Source of the DNA: Radicibacter daui
GTDB taxonomy: Bacteria > Pseudomonadota > Alphaproteobacteria > Radicibacterales > Radicibacteraceae
Direction of reading: 5' to 3'
NCBI GenBank assembly: GCA_030657355.1
Contig: CP131056.1
Span: forward strand, 3,616,501-3,680,500
DNA length: 64,000 nucleotides
Made by a program: the position numbers and the translations under genes. The notes below the pieces were generated by a model that was not told where the DNA came from, searched no databases, and worked only from the letters and a program-made list of their open reading frames with translations. Below are positions 27,143 through 36,900 of this stretch, piece by piece. Position 1 is the stretch's first letter, and every line of letters begins with the position of its first letter.

Positions 27143-27995
27143 GCCCGACGCCGAAGATCCACCCCTCGCAACGCCGTGCCAGATCATCAAGCGCCGGCGG
27201 TTGCCAGACGCCTTTGATGCCCGACAGCCAGCGCAGCCCGACGGCGGAGACCAGCGCATCGGCATCATTGTCGTCCAGCGCCTCCGGCAAGCTCTCCGGC
27301 ACCCCGGCCCCCATGGCAGCCAGCACAGCCGCAAGCTGCTGCGGGCTGCGAACCTTGGCGCCGCCATGGCCGAAGCGGCGCAGGAACAGGCGCGGATAGA
27401 TTTCCACCGCCAGGGACGGCGCATCCGTCCCGTCAAAGGGCCACACCCCCAGCCTGCTGCCCGAACGAACGCGCAGGCGGTGCAAAAGGCGCATGCCGGC
27501 AAGGCCGCCCATGCCCACCTGTTTCGCCCCGATGAGCTTGTAGGGACTTTCCGGCGCCCCCAGCCCGTCCGCCCGGCAGGCCATCTCCGTGGCCCGGTGC
27601 GGTTCAAGATAACCTTCAGGTCGCGGGCCGGAGCGCCAGTAGTCGTTGGCATAGTCGAGGTGGCTGACAAAGCCATGGCCGGAAAGGTCATCGCTTTCTC
27701 CGCCCAGCGCATCGATACGCGCCCAGAGGGCCGGCGCGTCCGGCAGGCCATAATGGCCGGCCCGCTCCCACGGCAGCGAAAAAGCACAGTCGATGCCGAT
27801 CAGTACCCGCTCTGCGGTGACAAGCCCGGCGAGGTAGTCCAGCACCTCGCCTCGCGACCAGTGTTTGTCCGCAGGTTTCACCAGCCGGGGGGCACCGTTG
27901 CCCGGAACGGCTTCGGCAAGCGCGATGCCCCGGGCCACCCGGGCGCCTGACCAGTCGATGGCAACGAACCGGTCAAAGCGCCCGGCAGGGCTCAC
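27120..27995 (-). CDS. DUF429 family protein
   Basis: 291 residues from a GTG at 27995 that overlaps the preceding lipoprotein stop (bases 27992-27995 read GTGA). The start FDRFVAIDWSGARVARGIALAE and later VLIGIDCAFSLPWERAG are typical of DUF429, a family predicted to have an RNase H-like or actin-like fold with conserved acidic residues near the first and second strands. Biochemical function is not established. It is the last gene in the overlapping minus-strand cluster from the MT-A70 methylase. Confidence 0.8.
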   Translation of the reverse strand: MSPAGRFDRFVAIDWSGARVARGIALAEAVPGNGAPRLVKPADKHWSRGEVLDYLAGLVTAERVLIGIDCAFSLPWERAGHYGLPDAPALWARIDALGGESDDLSGHGFVSHLDYANDYWRSGPRPEGYLEPHRATEMACRADGLGAPESPYKLIGAKQVGMGGLAGMRLLHRLRVRSGSRLGVWPFDGTDAPSLAVEIYPRLFLRRFGHGGAKVRSPQQLAAVLAAMGAGVPESLPEALDDNDADALVSAVGLRWLSGIKGVWQPPALDDLARRCEGWIFGVGLTASTGG

Positions 27996-28546
27996 GAGCA
28001 GGTCTTGTAGGCGAGGGTGCCCAGAAAACTGCCGCCGATGGCGACATTCTCGCTGGCCCAGCAGGCACCGGTCGGCACGGTCGAGCCCACCGGCACGAGG
28101 ATGACCTCGGCCTCGCCCGGTAGCGGCTCGGTGCCGGCGGCATGCAGGGAGGCCTTGCCGTCCCCGCCCAGCGAGCCGACACAGTCGACCTTGGCGCCGT
28201 TGGAAGCAGCGATACGCATGCCGGCGGAGCCGTGATTCATCGGCCAGGCCTTGAGGATGATGGGTGCAGGCCCCACCGGCTGGGCAAGGCAGGCGCTGAT
28301 GGCAGGCTTGAGATCGGGCAGGAATTTGGCCCAGCCGGGATAGGAGGACGCACCGCCGCTGCCGGCGGCATCGCCGCCACCCGTCGTGGCACAGGCCGAA
28401 AGGGCAAGGGCCGTTACCGCAAGCAGTGCAGCAAGCCGCCGGCCCGGCGCCTTACTGGCCGCCCCCGTGCCGCTGGCCGCGCAGCCGTGCCCAATAGGCA
28501 AGCCGCTTGCTGATCTCACGTTCGAAGCCACGTTCCACAGGCTCAT
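27992..28546 (-). CDS. Putative lipoprotein of unknown function (start uncertain)
   Basis: The sequence RRLAALLAVTALALSAC is a lipoprotein signal with lipobox LSAC. The start is uncertain because all candidates lie inside the 3' end of rarA: an ATG at 28546 has GGGAG at a good distance but gives a 40-residue n-region; a GTG at 28519 and a TTG at 28501 would give shorter ones. The mature part (about 130 residues) has four Cys (SACLAQ, VDCVG, GACWA, KTCS), suggesting two disulfides in the periplasm. The end overlaps the DUF429 start by four bases. No family is recognised. Confidence 0.6.
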   Translation of the reverse strand: MSLWNVASNVRSASGLPIGHGCAASGTGAASKAPGRRLAALLAVTALALSACATTGGGDAAGSGGASSYPGWAKFLPDLKPAISACLAQPVGPAPIILKAWPMNHGSAGMRIAASNGAKVDCVGSLGGDGKASLHAAGTEPLPGEAEVILVPVGSTVPTGACWASENVAIGGSFLGTLAYKTCS

Positions 28547-29756
28547 AAAATCGCTCCCGCTCCATCCCGTCCGGGAAGTAGTTCTGCCCCGAAAAACCAT
28601 CCGGCGCATCATGGTCATAGGCGTACCCCGCACCATACCCCATATCCTTCATCATGCCGGTCGGCGCGTTAAGGATGTGTTTGGGCGGGGGCACACTGCC
28701 CGACTTTTTGGCCGAAACAGTGGCTGCCTTGTAGGCGACGTAGCCGGCGTTCGATTTCGGCGCCGTCGCCAGATATATGACGCACTGGGCGAGCGCGAGT
28801 TCCCCTTCCGGTGAGCCGAGACGTTCATAAGTGTCCCACGCCGCATTGGCGACCAGCATCGCCTGCGGATCGGCAAGGCCGATATCCTCCACTGCCATGC
28901 GCACAAGGCGCCGGGCGAGATAGGTCGGATCCTCACCGCCGGCCAGCATGCGCGCCATCCAGTAAAGCGCGGCGTCGCAGTCCGATCCGCGCACGGATTT
29001 GTGCAGGGCGGAGATGAGATTGTAGTGACTGTCCTGCTTCTTGTCGTAGACGGGCATGCGCCGCTGGATGGCGCCGGACAGGCGCTTTTCGTCCAGCAGC
29101 GGTTCGGCCGGCAGCTGGAACAGGGCTTCGGCCATGTTGAGCATGTAGCGCCCGTCACCATCCGCCATCGCCTTCAGCGCCTCGCGCGCCTCCGGCGTCA
29201 GCGGCAGCACCCGGCCCATCTCGGCTTCAGCGCGGTCCAGCAACTGGTTGAGCGCGCTATCGGTCAGCCGGTTAAGGACGAAGACCTGGCTGCGCGACAG
29301 AAGCGCGGCATTCAGCTCGAAGCTCGGATTTTCCGTCGTCGCGCCGACGAGCACGATGGTGCCGTCCTCGACATAGGGCAGAAAACCGTCCTGCTGGGAT
29401 TTGTTGAAACGGTGGATCTCGTCGACGAAAAGCAGCGTGCCCTGCCCCATCGCGCGCCGTCCCCGCGCCGCCTCGAACACGCGCTTGAGGTCCGCCACGC
29501 CGGAGAAGATGGCGGAGAGCGGCTCGAAATAAAGATCGGTGGCATCGGCGAGCAGCCGCGCCATCGTCGTCTTGCCGCAACCGGGCGGGCCCCAGAGGAT
29601 CATCGAGATCATGTGGCCGGTGCGCACCATGCGCCCGATCGGCCCATCCGGGCCCAGCAGGTGCCCCTGCCCCACCACTTCGGCCAGCGTACGCGGCCTC
29701 AGCCGATCAGCCAGCGGGCGCGGCGCGCCGGCATCGAAGAGGCCGACACCGCTCAT
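28452..29756 (-). CDS. rarA: Replication-associated recombination protein A (RarA/MgsA, AAA+ ATPase)
   Basis: 434 residues. Walker A is [15 protein letters not shown] and Walker B is [16 protein letters not shown], with the sensor region [18 protein letters not shown], all highly conserved in this clamp-loader-like family. The C-terminal tetramerisation region includes [22 protein letters not shown]. RarA acts at stalled replication forks. Its ATG overlaps the upstream protease stop (ATGA at 29753-29756), so the two are probably co-translated. Confidence 0.96.
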   Translation of the reverse strand: MSGVGLFDAGAPRPLADRLRPRTLAEVVGQGHLLGPDGPIGRMVRTGHMISMILWGPPGCGKTTMARLLADATDLYFEPLSAIFSGVADLKRVFEAARGRRAMGQGTLLFVDEIHRFNKSQQDGFLPYVEDGTIVLVGATTENPSFELNAALLSRSQVFVLNRLTDSALNQLLDRAEAEMGRVLPLTPEAREALKAMADGDGRYMLNMAEALFQLPAEPLLDEKRLSGAIQRRMPVYDKKQDSHYNLISALHKSVRGSDCDAALYWMARMLAGGEDPTYLARRLVRMAVEDIGLADPQAMLVANAAWDTYERLGSPEGELALAQCVIYLATAPKSNAGYVAYKAATVSAKKSGSVPPPKHILNAPTGMMKDMGYGAGYAYDHDAPDGFSGQNYFPDGMERERFYEPVERGFEREISKRLAYWARLRGQRHGGGQ

Positions 29757-31216
29757 CGCGTAAAGCTCATGCTGCGCATCTGCCCGTCACGGCGGATGGC
29801 GATCTGCCAGCGCCCGCCGGCCGCCGACAACGCGCGGACGAGCTGGCTGACGCTGGTGATGCGCTGGTCATTGAGGCTCACGACCATATCGCCTTCGGCA
29901 AAGCCCAGACGCCCGGCCTGGCTGCCGTCCGGCACCTCCACCAGCACCACGCCGCTGCCATCGGCATAACCCTTCTCCTGCGCCAGCGCCGGGTTGAGGT
30001 TGGCCGCGGTCGCGCCCTGCAGCGGCGTTGCGTCCTTCATCACCGTGGTGTCGCGCGGCGGGTTCTCCGGCGGGGCCTCCAGTGCCACCGCCACATCGCG
30101 CGCCTTGCCGCCCCGCAGCACATGCAGGCTCACCTGCCCGCCTATAGGCTTGGTGGCGAGGCGGAATTTCAGCGCCTGCGGATCGTCCACCGGCTTGCCA
30201 TCCACTTCGGTAATCACATCGCCCTGCTGGATGCCCGCGCGCGCCGCCGGACTGCCAACGGTCACGGTATCGATGATGACGCCGGCCGGCCGGTCGATGC
30301 GCGCGGCCTCCGCCATCTCGGCGGTCACCGCCTCACCCTCCGCACCGAACCAGGGCAAGAGCAGCGGGCCGCCCTTTTCGGCCGCATGCAGCATGGTCAG
30401 CACCATTTCCGACGGGATGGCAAAGCCGATACCGAGCGAGCCGCCATCGCGGCTGTAGATGGCGCTGTTGATGCCCACCAGCTGCCCGTCCATGCCGATG
30501 AGCGCGCCGCCGGAATTGCCCGGATTTACCGCCGCATCGGTCTGGATGAAGAAGTTGAAGTCATTGACGCCCACCGTGGTGCGGGCGAGCGCGGAGACGA
30601 TGCCGCTGGTGACCGTCTGCCCGACGCCGAACGGATTGCCGATGGCGAGCACCAGATCGCCCACTTCCAGACTGTCGGAGGGGCGGATAGCCAGGGTGGG
30701 GAACTTGCGCCCGCCGGTATCGAGCAGCCTCAGCACCGCAAGGTCCATATGCTTGTCGGAGCGCAGCACCTCGGCCTTGTATTCGCGCCTGTCATTCAGC
30801 ACGACGCGGATTTCGTCCGCCCCGTCGATAACATGGTGGTTGGTCACCACCAGCCCGTCCTCGCGCAGGATGACGCCGGAGCCGAGCGACTGGGCCACAC
30901 GCTCGCGCACGCCACCCGGAAAAGCATCGCCGAAGAAACGGCGGAAGAACGGATCGGCGGCAAAGGGGCTCGCCACCCGTTCCTTCACCGTTTTGCGGGA
31001 GAAGACATTGACCACCGCCGGGGCGGCCTTGCGCACCAGCGGCGCGAAGGAGAGCGTGATCTGCTCCCGGCTTTGCGGCACCTGGCTATTGTCTTCGGCA
31101 ACGGCAGGCACGGCATGGCCCGAGACGAACAACAAGGCAGCGGCAAGGATGGCCAGCACCAGCCTTGTTCGCCCGAAACCCACCGCCGTCATTGCCCTTG
31201 CCCGAAGCTCAGCCAT
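29753..31216 (-). CDS. Do/DegP-like periplasmic serine protease
   Basis: 487 residues from the ATG at 31216, which has GGGAGA just upstream; a second ATG at 31192 (MTAVGFGR) is possible. A signal peptide or anchor covers [23 protein letters not shown]. The trypsin-like domain has the complete triad His128 (TNHHVID), Asp158 (MDLAVL) and Ser235 (NPGNSGGAL). Two PDZ domains follow ([19 protein letters not shown] and [18 protein letters not shown]). It degrades or refolds damaged envelope proteins. It overlaps the MT-A70 gene by 8 bp at its start and rarA by 4 bp at its end. Confidence 0.93.
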   Translation of the reverse strand: MAELRARAMTAVGFGRTRLVLAILAAALLFVSGHAVPAVAEDNSQVPQSREQITLSFAPLVRKAAPAVVNVFSRKTVKERVASPFAADPFFRRFFGDAFPGGVRERVAQSLGSGVILREDGLVVTNHHVIDGADEIRVVLNDRREYKAEVLRSDKHMDLAVLRLLDTGGRKFPTLAIRPSDSLEVGDLVLAIGNPFGVGQTVTSGIVSALARTTVGVNDFNFFIQTDAAVNPGNSGGALIGMDGQLVGINSAIYSRDGGSLGIGFAIPSEMVLTMLHAAEKGGPLLLPWFGAEGEAVTAEMAEAARIDRPAGVIIDTVTVGSPAARAGIQQGDVITEVDGKPVDDPQALKFRLATKPIGGQVSLHVLRGGKARDVAVALEAPPENPPRDTTVMKDATPLQGATAANLNPALAQEKGYADGSGVVLVEVPDGSQAGRLGFAEGDMVVSLNDQRITSVSQLVRALSAAGGRWQIAIRRDGQMRSMSFTR

Positions 31217-31865
31217 TGTCTCCCACCACACGGATATGCGGCGCCGGGTGGTCCCGATCCGGCGCGCCCTGATGTTCATTGCCCCACTGCCACCAGCCGG
31301 GACGGCCGTGCCGGGCGAACATTTCCAGATAGGGGCCGGGGCTGCAGCGCTCCACCACCTCATAGAACTCGTCCGGCTTGCGGCTGTGTTCGCGTTTGAC
31401 GGTGGCGAGCAGGTTGGGCTCGCGCCGGCCGGCTTCCTTGGTGCGGGCATTCTTGCCGCGGGTGCCGAACAGCACGATCTCCGTCACGTTGCGGAAGTAA
31501 AAGCCCACCCCGCGCCGGTCCGGCCCGCCATCCTTGCGCACCTTGTACCAGATGTAATTGGTCTTGTAGGTGAAGCCCCAGCGTCGCATCACCTCCAGCC
31601 CCTCTGCCAGCAGGGCGTTGGGCACCCACAGATAAAGGTGGGACGTCGGCTGCGCGATCTGCGCCACCGGCAGCTCCATGATCTCGTCCATGGTCATGGT
31701 GCCATAGCGCGACAGGCGGTGGTGCTCGGGCGCCATCTTTCCCGTGCGGTTGGAAAAGCGCCAGGGCGGATCGGCCAGGATGGTGGCGAAGCGCTGCGTG
31801 CCGGCGAGCCGCAGAAGGTCGTCGCCAGCGGAAATTTCATCTGACGGCGGCAGCGGGGAAGTCAT
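31209..31865 (-). CDS. MT-A70 family adenine methyltransferase (likely modification enzyme)
   Basis: 218 residues from the ATG at 31865. The catalytic DPPW is at residues 32-35 (ATILADPPWRF), followed by YLWVPNALLAEGLEVMRRWGF and NYIWYK, which fit the MT-A70 class that forms N6-methyladenine. The restriction endonuclease gene lies 107 bp upstream on the same strand, so this is most likely the protective DNA methylase of a type II system. Unusually, its 3' end overlaps the housekeeping protease gene by 8 bp. Confidence 0.85.
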   Translation of the reverse strand: MTSPLPPSDEISAGDDLLRLAGTQRFATILADPPWRFSNRTGKMAPEHHRLSRYGTMTMDEIMELPVAQIAQPTSHLYLWVPNALLAEGLEVMRRWGFTYKTNYIWYKVRKDGGPDRRGVGFYFRNVTEIVLFGTRGKNARTKEAGRREPNLLATVKREHSRKPDEFYEVVERCSPGPYLEMFARHGRPGWWQWGNEHQGAPDRDHPAPHIRVVGDNG

Positions 31866-31931
31866 CGGCAAACCATCCTGACCAACAAGAACGACACAAA
31901 AGAACAAAAAGAGAACATAAGCTATTTCCTC

Positions 31932-31955
31932 CCCGCCGCAAGGCCCTGCGGCGGG
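31932..31955 (-). terminator. Hairpin between the endonuclease and methylase genes
   Basis: CCCGCCGCA (31932-31940) pairs with TGCGGCGGG (31947-31955) across a 6-nt loop, 18 bp after the endonuclease stop. No T run follows on the minus strand, so it may attenuate rather than end transcription. Confidence 0.45.
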
Positions 31956-31972
31956 AAGCTTTCACCCCTTAC

Positions 31973-32581
31973 TCAGGCATCAACATAAACAGCCTCGCGG
32001 ATGCCGAACACCGCAATGGGGCATCCGCCGCCGCCGCCGCCTTCGATGCGGGGCACCAGCTTGGACATATGGGTGGTGGAGGAGCCGTAACTGCCGCCCT
32101 TGCCCAGCCGGTCGAACAGCGACTGCAACTCGTCGCAGCGGGTGATAATCACCCCGGCATCTATGGCGCGCAGTTCGAACAGCAGGCGGAAGTTGTTGAG
32201 ATCGCGGTCGAAGAACGGATCCTTGTTGTTCCACTCCACCTCAAGGGCGATGCGGTTCTTGTAACAATCCACCTTGTGGGTCGGCGTGACATGGGCCTGC
32301 CCGTCCACCACGATGCGGGTATCGAAGCCTTTTTCGACCCAGCCCAGCTGGAGGAAATGGCGGTCGAAACGGTCGGCGATAGAAGACTTGTTCTTGCCCG
32401 GCGCTTCCACCTCGGAGCGGTGCAGGCGGAAGGTACGCAGGACGGTCTGGATATCCATCCACTCACGCGGATAGGCCGCGCTCAGCACGGCAAAAGCATT
32501 GCGCCACTCGTAAACCTCGTACATTTCCGCAAGATCGCGCGGCACGAGCGGGCTGACCGAATCGCGGTAGAACAAATCCAT
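31973..32581 (-). CDS. BglII/BstYI-like type II restriction endonuclease
   Basis: 202 residues, the size of BglII/BstYI enzymes. The segment HKVDCYKNRIALEVEWNNKD gives Asp105-x8-Glu114-x-Glu116, matching the reported BglII catalytic spacing (Asp84, Glu93, Gln95) with Glu in the third position. DPFFDRDLNNFRLLFELRAIDAGVIITR continues the PD-(D/E)XK core, and the C-terminus has a Gly-rich loop (GGGGGG). The expected target is a 6-bp GATC-centred site such as AGATCT or RGATCY (inference). Base composition is like the neighbours. The cognate methylase follows downstream. Confidence 0.8.
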   Translation of the reverse strand: MDLFYRDSVSPLVPRDLAEMYEVYEWRNAFAVLSAAYPREWMDIQTVLRTFRLHRSEVEAPGKNKSSIADRFDRHFLQLGWVEKGFDTRIVVDGQAHVTPTHKVDCYKNRIALEVEWNNKDPFFDRDLNNFRLLFELRAIDAGVIITRCDELQSLFDRLGKGGSYGSSTTHMSKLVPRIEGGGGGGCPIAVFGIREAVYVDA

Positions 32582-32782
32582 TGGCTGGCAGGGTCCTGAT
32601 ATTCAAGCAAGAACGGGATTTGGAGCGGTCAGCCACAGCCCCGCCCCGTTGCGCCACCATAGACGCGCGGCGTCATGCTTCAAGTGGCGCTCGCTCCGGT
32701 GCTCGGATACTCTTGGCATCGACCTCGCCCTTTTCGCACGCCGGCGGCCCTTGCGCCTCGCCCGGCCATCCAGCGGAGCTTC

Positions 32783-33643
32783 ATGTCGCAGGGAATATTC
32801 CATCCGGCCGGCGCCACCATCACAGCCGTGATCGAGCGGCTGGAAGAAAACTATGCCGAACTGTTCGGCCAGAGGGATGACGGCCCCATTGCCATTCTGG
32901 GGGCGGTTGCCCGCAACGCCCTTTTCGCCATCGCCGATACCAACTGCGCCTATCACGATCTCAGCCACACCATCATGGTGACCGAGGTGGGGCAGGAGAT
33001 CCTGCGCTGCCGCCAGCTGTCTGGCGCGCGCGTGACCAGCGATGACTGGTTGCACATGGTCTGCGCCATGCTGTGCCATGATGTGGGTTATGTGCGCGGC
33101 ATCTGCCGCGGCGACCGCGACAACACCTATGTCACCGGCACCGGCGGCGAGACCGTGACCCTGCTGCCGACAGCCACCGACGCCGCGCTCACCCCCTGGC
33201 ATGTCGACCGCGGCAAGATCTTCGTTCATGAGCGCCTTGCCGCCTACAGCCCGCTCGATATCGACCGCATTGCCGCTGCCATCGAGCGCACGCGTTTTCC
33301 CGTACCGCCGGGCAGCAGCCATGCCCCGACGGACGATCTGCCGGGCATGGTGCGCGCCGCCGACCTGATCGGCCAGTTGGCGGACCTTGATTACCTGCAC
33401 AAGATCGAGGGCCTGTTCCGCGAGTTCGAGGAGACGGGCACCAACCGCGCCAAGGGCAACCGCAATGCTTCCGAGCTGCGCCGCGCCTATCCCGCTTTCT
33501 TCTGGAACACGGCGCTGCCGCTGATCGAGCCGGCACTGGAGCTGCTGCCCGCCACCCGCGAGGGGCGACAGTGGATTGCCAACCTCTATGCCAATGTCTT
33601 TGCCATCGAGCATGACATGCCGGGCCTAGGCCCCACGCACTGA
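32783..33643 (+). CDS. HD-domain metal-dependent phosphohydrolase
   Basis: 286 residues from the ATG at 32783, which has CGGAG upstream; the longer open frame from 32675 is not used. Metal ligands are visible as His58 (YHDLSH, with His62) and the His99-Asp100 pair (CHDVGYV), with further Asp residues downstream (DLPGMVRAADLIGQLAD), in the pattern of cyclic-nucleotide phosphodiesterase-like HD domains. The substrate is unknown. A ribbon-helix-helix protein gene starts 6 bp later, so the two are likely co-transcribed. Confidence 0.8.
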   Translation: MSQGIFHPAGATITAVIERLEENYAELFGQRDDGPIAILGAVARNALFAIADTNCAYHDLSHTIMVTEVGQEILRCRQLSGARVTSDDWLHMVCAMLCHDVGYVRGICRGDRDNTYVTGTGGETVTLLPTATDAALTPWHVDRGKIFVHERLAAYSPLDIDRIAAAIERTRFPVPPGSSHAPTDDLPGMVRAADLIGQLADLDYLHKIEGLFREFEETGTNRAKGNRNASELRRAYPAFFWNTALPLIEPALELLPATREGRQWIANLYANVFAIEHDMPGLGPTH

Positions 33644-33649
33644 ACTGCC

Positions 33650-33922
33650 ATGACCGATATCCCGACCCCGGCGGAAATCGCCGCCGCCGATGATGGCAGC
33701 ATCGTCAAACATTCGGTCAACATCGCCGGGCACCGCACCAGCATTTCGCTGGAAGCGCCGTTCTGGGCGGCGCTGCGCGCGATTGCCGATGCCGATGGTA
33801 CCAGCATCGCCGCCATCATCACCGAGATCGACGCCAACCGGCGCGGCAACCTTTCCAGCGCGCTCCGGGTCTATGTGCTGGCGCGGGTGCAGCTTGGCTT
33901 GCCGGCGGACGAGACGGCTTAG
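33650..33922 (+). CDS. Ribbon-helix-helix domain protein (RHH_4 type)
   Basis: 90 residues. VKHSVNIAGHRTSISLEAPFWAAL forms the ribbon strand and first helix, and ADGTSIAAIITEIDANR the second helix, of the alphaproteobacterial RHH_4 family, which is often found next to DUF4169 genes. It is probably a DNA-binding regulator acting as a dimer. The stop codon overlaps the convergent AsmA gene by four bases. Confidence 0.85.
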   Translation: MTDIPTPAEIAAADDGSIVKHSVNIAGHRTSISLEAPFWAALRAIADADGTSIAAIITEIDANRRGNLSSALRVYVLARVQLGLPADETA

Positions 33923-36900
33923 CCGCCCGTCCCGCCGCCCAGCGATTTCAGGATGTCGTTGATGAATTGCTGCGTGCTCGGCTGCTGCTGACGTGCCTTT
34001 TCAGCGGCCGCTTTTTCTGCCGCAGCCTTGTCTGCAGCTGCCTTGTCGGCTGCGGCTTTCTCCGCCGCCGCTTTCTCGGCCGCGGCCTTTTCTGCGGCGG
34101 CCTTCTCGGCGGCCGCTTTCTCCGCAGCAGCCTTCTCTGCCGCGGCCTGGGCGGCAGCCGCATCCGCCGCTGCCTTTTCTGCTGCCGCTTTTTCGGCGGC
34201 GGCCTTTTCCGCTGCTGCCTGCTCCGCCGCGGCTTTCTCCGCAGCAGCCTTCTCGGCAGCCGCTTTGTCTGCCGCCGCCTTCTCCGCCGCTGCACGGGCG
34301 GCGGCATCGGCATTGGCGCGGCTCACGATGTCGGAGACATCGACCGCCGGCAGCAGATTGTCGAGCGGGCCGGAAACCCCGATCCGGGCCGGCGGCACCG
34401 CGGCATTGGTGATGCTGAACGGCCCGGCCAGCACCACCTGCCATTGTGGCAGGTTGACCGTGCCGGTGAGCTTGCCGCTGCCGGCAGGCAGGCTGAGCGC
34501 TACATCGTCAAGGCGGGCAACCCCGCCCTCAAGCGTGAAGCTGCCCTTGAAGCTGGAGAAGGGCGTCTTGCCGCCGGCCTGAGCCGCCTTGGCCAGTGCC
34601 TCCGGCCCGCCGGGATTGCCGATCTTCACCGCCGCTGCGGCCACGGCATTCAGGTCGATGCCGGCGAGCTGGCCGCTGGTCAGGGCGAAATCACCGCTGC
34701 CGGTGAGGGAGGAGATCAGCGCATTTCGGCTTGCCCCGCTGGCGCTCACATCGAAGGAATAATCGAGCAGACCTTCACCCACCGGGGTGATCTTGCCATC
34801 CTCCAGCACCGCGCCGAGACCGCCGCCCTTGAGCGTCAGCGCTGCTTTTACCTCACCGCCCTGCCCGCCCGGCGCTGCCGTCACCCGGCCGGAGCCGGAG
34901 AGTTTGCCGCGGAAGGCATCGCCATTCAGCGAGGACACGGTCAGCGCGCCATCTTCCAGCGCCGCCTCCACCGTGGCATTGCCAAGATCGAATGCGCCCC
35001 AGGTAAGGCCGCGCAGCTTGAGTTTGAAGGTGCCGTCGATCGCGTGCAGCAGGGACCAGTCGAGCGCGGCGTCCGACCATGCGGCGCTGCCGCCGGGCAG
35101 CGGCAAGGCGGCGACCCTGGGCGGGCCGGCGAGGAAACGGTCGACCAGAATATCGCCGGTCTGCAGATCGGCAGTTACCACCGGCCGGTCCTTGTTGGTG
35201 TCGACCGCAAGGTTGCCGACGACGGGAATGCCGCCCACCTGCCCCTGGATGCCGGAGAGCTGCAACTTGCCGTCGCCGCCCTTGCCCTCGGCATAAAGAT
35301 CGAGGTCCCCCAGATCGTCCGGCAGGCGGGTTGCCGGCAGCAGCAATGCCAGCGCATTGGCAAAGGAGGCCTGCTTGACCCGGGCCTTGAAGGCATAGGC
35401 GGGGCGTGAGGAGAGATTGCTCACGCTGCCGGCGGCCTCGGCGGAAAAACCGCCGCCATGGCCGGAAAGGCCAAGCTGCAGGGCATCGTGCTCACCCGCC
35501 ACCGTCAGCTTCGCATCCACATCGGCAAAAGCCCGCGACTTGGCGCCGGGATCGAAACCAAAGCTGCGCAGCAACGGCGCGGCATCGGCCGCCTTGACGG
35601 CAAGGGTGAGATCGAGCCCGGAAAGCGGCTTCAGCCCCCCGACCCGGCCCGCCAGCGTCAGCGCACTGCCGGAAACATCGGACGCAGAGAAATCGCGCAG
35701 CGCCAGAGCGCCCTGGCTCAGTGTGGCATCCAGATGCACGCCGTCATAATTGACGCCGCCCGCTGCCAGCTCGCCGATGCGGGCGGAGACATTCATGTCG
35801 GCAAGGCCGGCAAGATCGCCAAGGCGCTGCGGCAGTACCAGCAGGGCACTGCCCTTCGCCTCCCCGGCAGGAACCGGAAAATAGGCATCGAGATTGATCC
35901 GGTCGGCATCAAGGCGCGCGCCGATACCGGGGCGCCCGCCCTCGCCGGCCGCGGCGGCATAGGTGAGCGCGCCGGTGAGCCGTCCGGTATCGAGGCCGAG
36001 ATTGATGTCGCCGGCGGTGAAGTGATCCGGCGTGCCGGTGAGGTGTGTGGAAAGATCAAGCTTGCGCAGCCGGTCGGCCGGCACTGCGCCCGCATCGTAA
36101 CCAAGCCAGGTGAGCGTGGTGCGCAGATCATCGGCGTTGGCGGTCAGCTGCAAATCGCCCTGAAGCCCGTCCCCGCCGGGCTTCACAGTACCCGCCAGCT
36201 GGAACTGGGCGCCGCCCGGCAGCAGCGCGCTTGCCCGCTCAACGGCGAGCGAGCCATCAGCGGCGAAGGAGGCGCCGAAATGCACATCGCGCATCGGCGC
36301 ATCGCGCCACTCCGCCGCTTCCACGGAAAGATCGAGGCTGCCGGTCAGGCCGGAGGGCAGCGGCACCCCGCTCTTCCAGTCCAGCCAGGGCGCCACCTCC
36401 ACCCGGCTCAGCGCCAGCGCCACATCAAGGCGCGGCACATCGCCGAAACCGTAGGAAACTGCACCGGTCGCCCGCATGGCATCGCCGAGGCTGAACTCGA
36501 CATTGTTGGTTTCGATACCGCTGGCGGTCACCGCCAGCTGGCCGCGGCCCTGAAAGTTTCCGGCAACCGGCGCCGGCAGATCCTCTGCGCCGGTAAGCGC
36601 CAGCAGATCGGCAAGGCTGCCGCCCTGGCCGCGCAGTTCGCCCTGCAGCAGCGTATCGCCCTTGGGGAAAAACAGGCCCTGATAGGAAAAGTCGCCGGCG
36701 ATATTGCCCTGCTCATCCTTCACCTGCGTGCGCAGCCGGATGGGCCAGACGCCGGTGGTGGCGCGGTGGGCGGCGCCCATATCCACCAGCAGGTCCAGCG
36801 GATGCGGGGTCACGCCATAGGCCGTCATGGTGCCCTTGGCGGTCAGCGGCCCCTCCAGCGACTGGGCCGCGATACGCATGTTGATCTTTTCCAGCCGGCG

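Noticed and set aside
31209-32581. Avoidance of AGATCT as proof of the restriction enzyme target
   Set aside because: AGATCT is present at many places in the window (for example 1374, 4031, 16111 and 33220 regions), so there is no obvious avoidance and the target stays unproven.
34028-34582. SAAAF-repeat protein on the plus strand
   Set aside because: Exact complement of the AAAEK repeat of the AsmA gene; produced by the repeat, not by selection.
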